A stretch of DNA of 5,974 bases from an uncultured Eubacterium sp. (lineage in GTDB: Bacteria; Bacillota; Clostridia; Lachnospirales; Lachnospiraceae). Each line of letters begins with the position of its first letter. The stretch's first letter is position 1. Shown in pieces: positions 5,393-5,974 of this stretch. Position numbers and translations under genes: made by a program. The DNA lies in the NCBI GenBank assembly GCA_905236225.1, contig CAJOPM010000032.1, forward strand, positions 1 to 5,974, in the 5' to 3' direction. The notes beneath the pieces were generated by a model. It was given only the letters and a program-made list of their open reading frames with translations, was not told where the DNA came from and did no database searches.

Positions 5393-5974
5393 CAGTGACT
5401 TATCATGTGCGGAGCAACAAAGAGTAGGCTGTGCGCTCGGCGGGATATACACAGCGCTTTCAATTGATTCAATTCTGCCTGTTATGCATACCGGACCGGG
5501 ATGTATTCATGCGGTAAGCTCAGTGTTATCGGTGGCAAACGGAGGGCAGAATCCTATTCCATATATGGAGTCTTCGGTTCCGTGTTCTAACCTGACAGAA
5601 GCACAGGTCGTATTTGGCGCATCGGATAGTCTAAGAAGTACACTTGAAGGAGCGCTTAGATATTATAAGGCTAAGATTTTTATTATAGTATCAGGATGCT
5701 CTGCTGAAATAATAGGAGAAGATATCGAGGATATAGCAGCTCAATATAATACAGAAGAGCGGGTTGTATTAGCCGCACCGCTTCCCGGATTTAAGGGTAA
5801 TAATCTATACGGACATTCAAAGATACTTTCATCTATTATAGATGGATATGTCTGTAAATACGGCTATAGCGGCGTCTGCGAAAAACGCGTAAATATATTT
5901 GGGGTAGTGCCGCATTATGATCCTATGTGGGCAGGAACGCTGGAAAAACTGGATAACCTTTTAAGAATGATAGG
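5379..5974 (+). CDS. Nitrogenase component 1-like protein, NifK/NifN side (3' end beyond window)
   Basis: The first 198 codons are visible and the frame is open to the window edge. GGGAGGAG (5365-5372) lies 6 nt before the ATG, and the gene overlaps its predecessor by 14 nt, as expected for subunits made in equal amounts. Cys18 (VGCALGG), Cys42 (HTGPGC) and Cys107 (VSGCSAEIIGEDI) align with the NifK P-cluster ligands Cys70, Cys95 and Cys153. VPCSNLTEAQVVFGASDSL (67-85) matches the NifK segment SCVSDSMTEDAAVFGG. The N-terminus is about 50 residues shorter than NifK, lacking its extension. With the partner's cysteines, all six P-cluster positions are filled. Whether it is a catalytic (K-like) or scaffold (N-like) subunit cannot be told from this part. 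Confidence 0.88.
   Translation, partial: MKSSSSDLSCAEQQRVGCALGGIYTALSIDSILPVMHTGPGCIHAVSSVLSVANGGQNPIPYMESSVPCSNLTEAQVVFGASDSLRSTLEGALRYYKAKIFIIVSGCSAEIIGEDIEDIAAQYNTEERVVLAAPLPGFKGNNLYGHSKILSSIIDGYVCKYGYSGVCEKRVNIFGVVPHYDPMWAGTLEKLDNLLRMI

Noticed and set aside
3893..5974. True nitrogen-fixing NifDK, or dark-operative protochlorophyllide reductase / CfbCD
   Set aside because: Dinitrogenase pocket residues are absent by hand alignment. The presence of NifB argues against the BchNB/ChlNB and CfbCD types, which do not use a NifB-derived cofactor, and no tetrapyrrole genes are present.

Overview
The window looks like part of a low-GC (roughly 40%) anaerobic Firmicute, most likely a Lachnospiraceae-type gut or rumen clostridium. 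That placement rests on base composition, AGGAGG-type ribosome binding sites, the style of the lipoprotein signal peptide and protein flavour; no taxonomic marker gene is present.

Layout. Positions 1-499 hold no gene and are almost all structured nucleic acid. They contain an 84-bp palindromic repeat (1-84), a small hairpin (84-106), a TPP (THI-box) riboswitch aptamer (124-213) with an intrinsic terminator behind it (250-274), a 15-bp long-range inverted repeat around a folded interior (272-404), and a second copy of the 84-bp repeat (414-497). From 500 to the right edge runs one tightly packed + strand operon with intergenic gaps of 11, 4, 4 and 2 nt and then a 14-nt overlap. The order is a NifB-like radical SAM protein (500-1366), a ThiY/NMT1-type substrate-binding lipoprotein (1378-2415), a NitT/TauT/ThiX-type permease (2420-3157), its ATPase (GTG start, 3162-3890), a NifD/NifE-like nitrogenase component 1 protein (3893-5392), and a NifK/NifN-like partner (5379 onward, cut by the window end).

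How it fits together. The riboswitch and terminator should switch the operon off when thiamine pyrophosphate is plentiful. A 7-nt segment of the aptamer core (138-144) is identical to the 3' arm of the terminator, so it can pair with the 5' arm as an anti-terminator. The ABC transporter belongs to the family that imports thiamine pyrimidine precursors. The two nitrogenase-like subunits keep all six P-cluster cysteine positions and a cysteine matching the FeMo-cofactor ligand. By hand alignment they lack the dinitrogenase residues Arg96, Gln191, His195 and His442. NifB-like chemistry would supply an iron-sulfur-carbide precursor.

The most interesting reading is an undescribed thiamine-regulated, nitrogenase-like reductase that works on an imported thiamine-related compound, by analogy with methylthio-alkane reductase rather than nitrogen fixation. 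The regulation and the protein families are read from the sequence; the substrate and reaction are inference. No NifH-like reductase is visible, and it would have to be encoded downstream or elsewhere.
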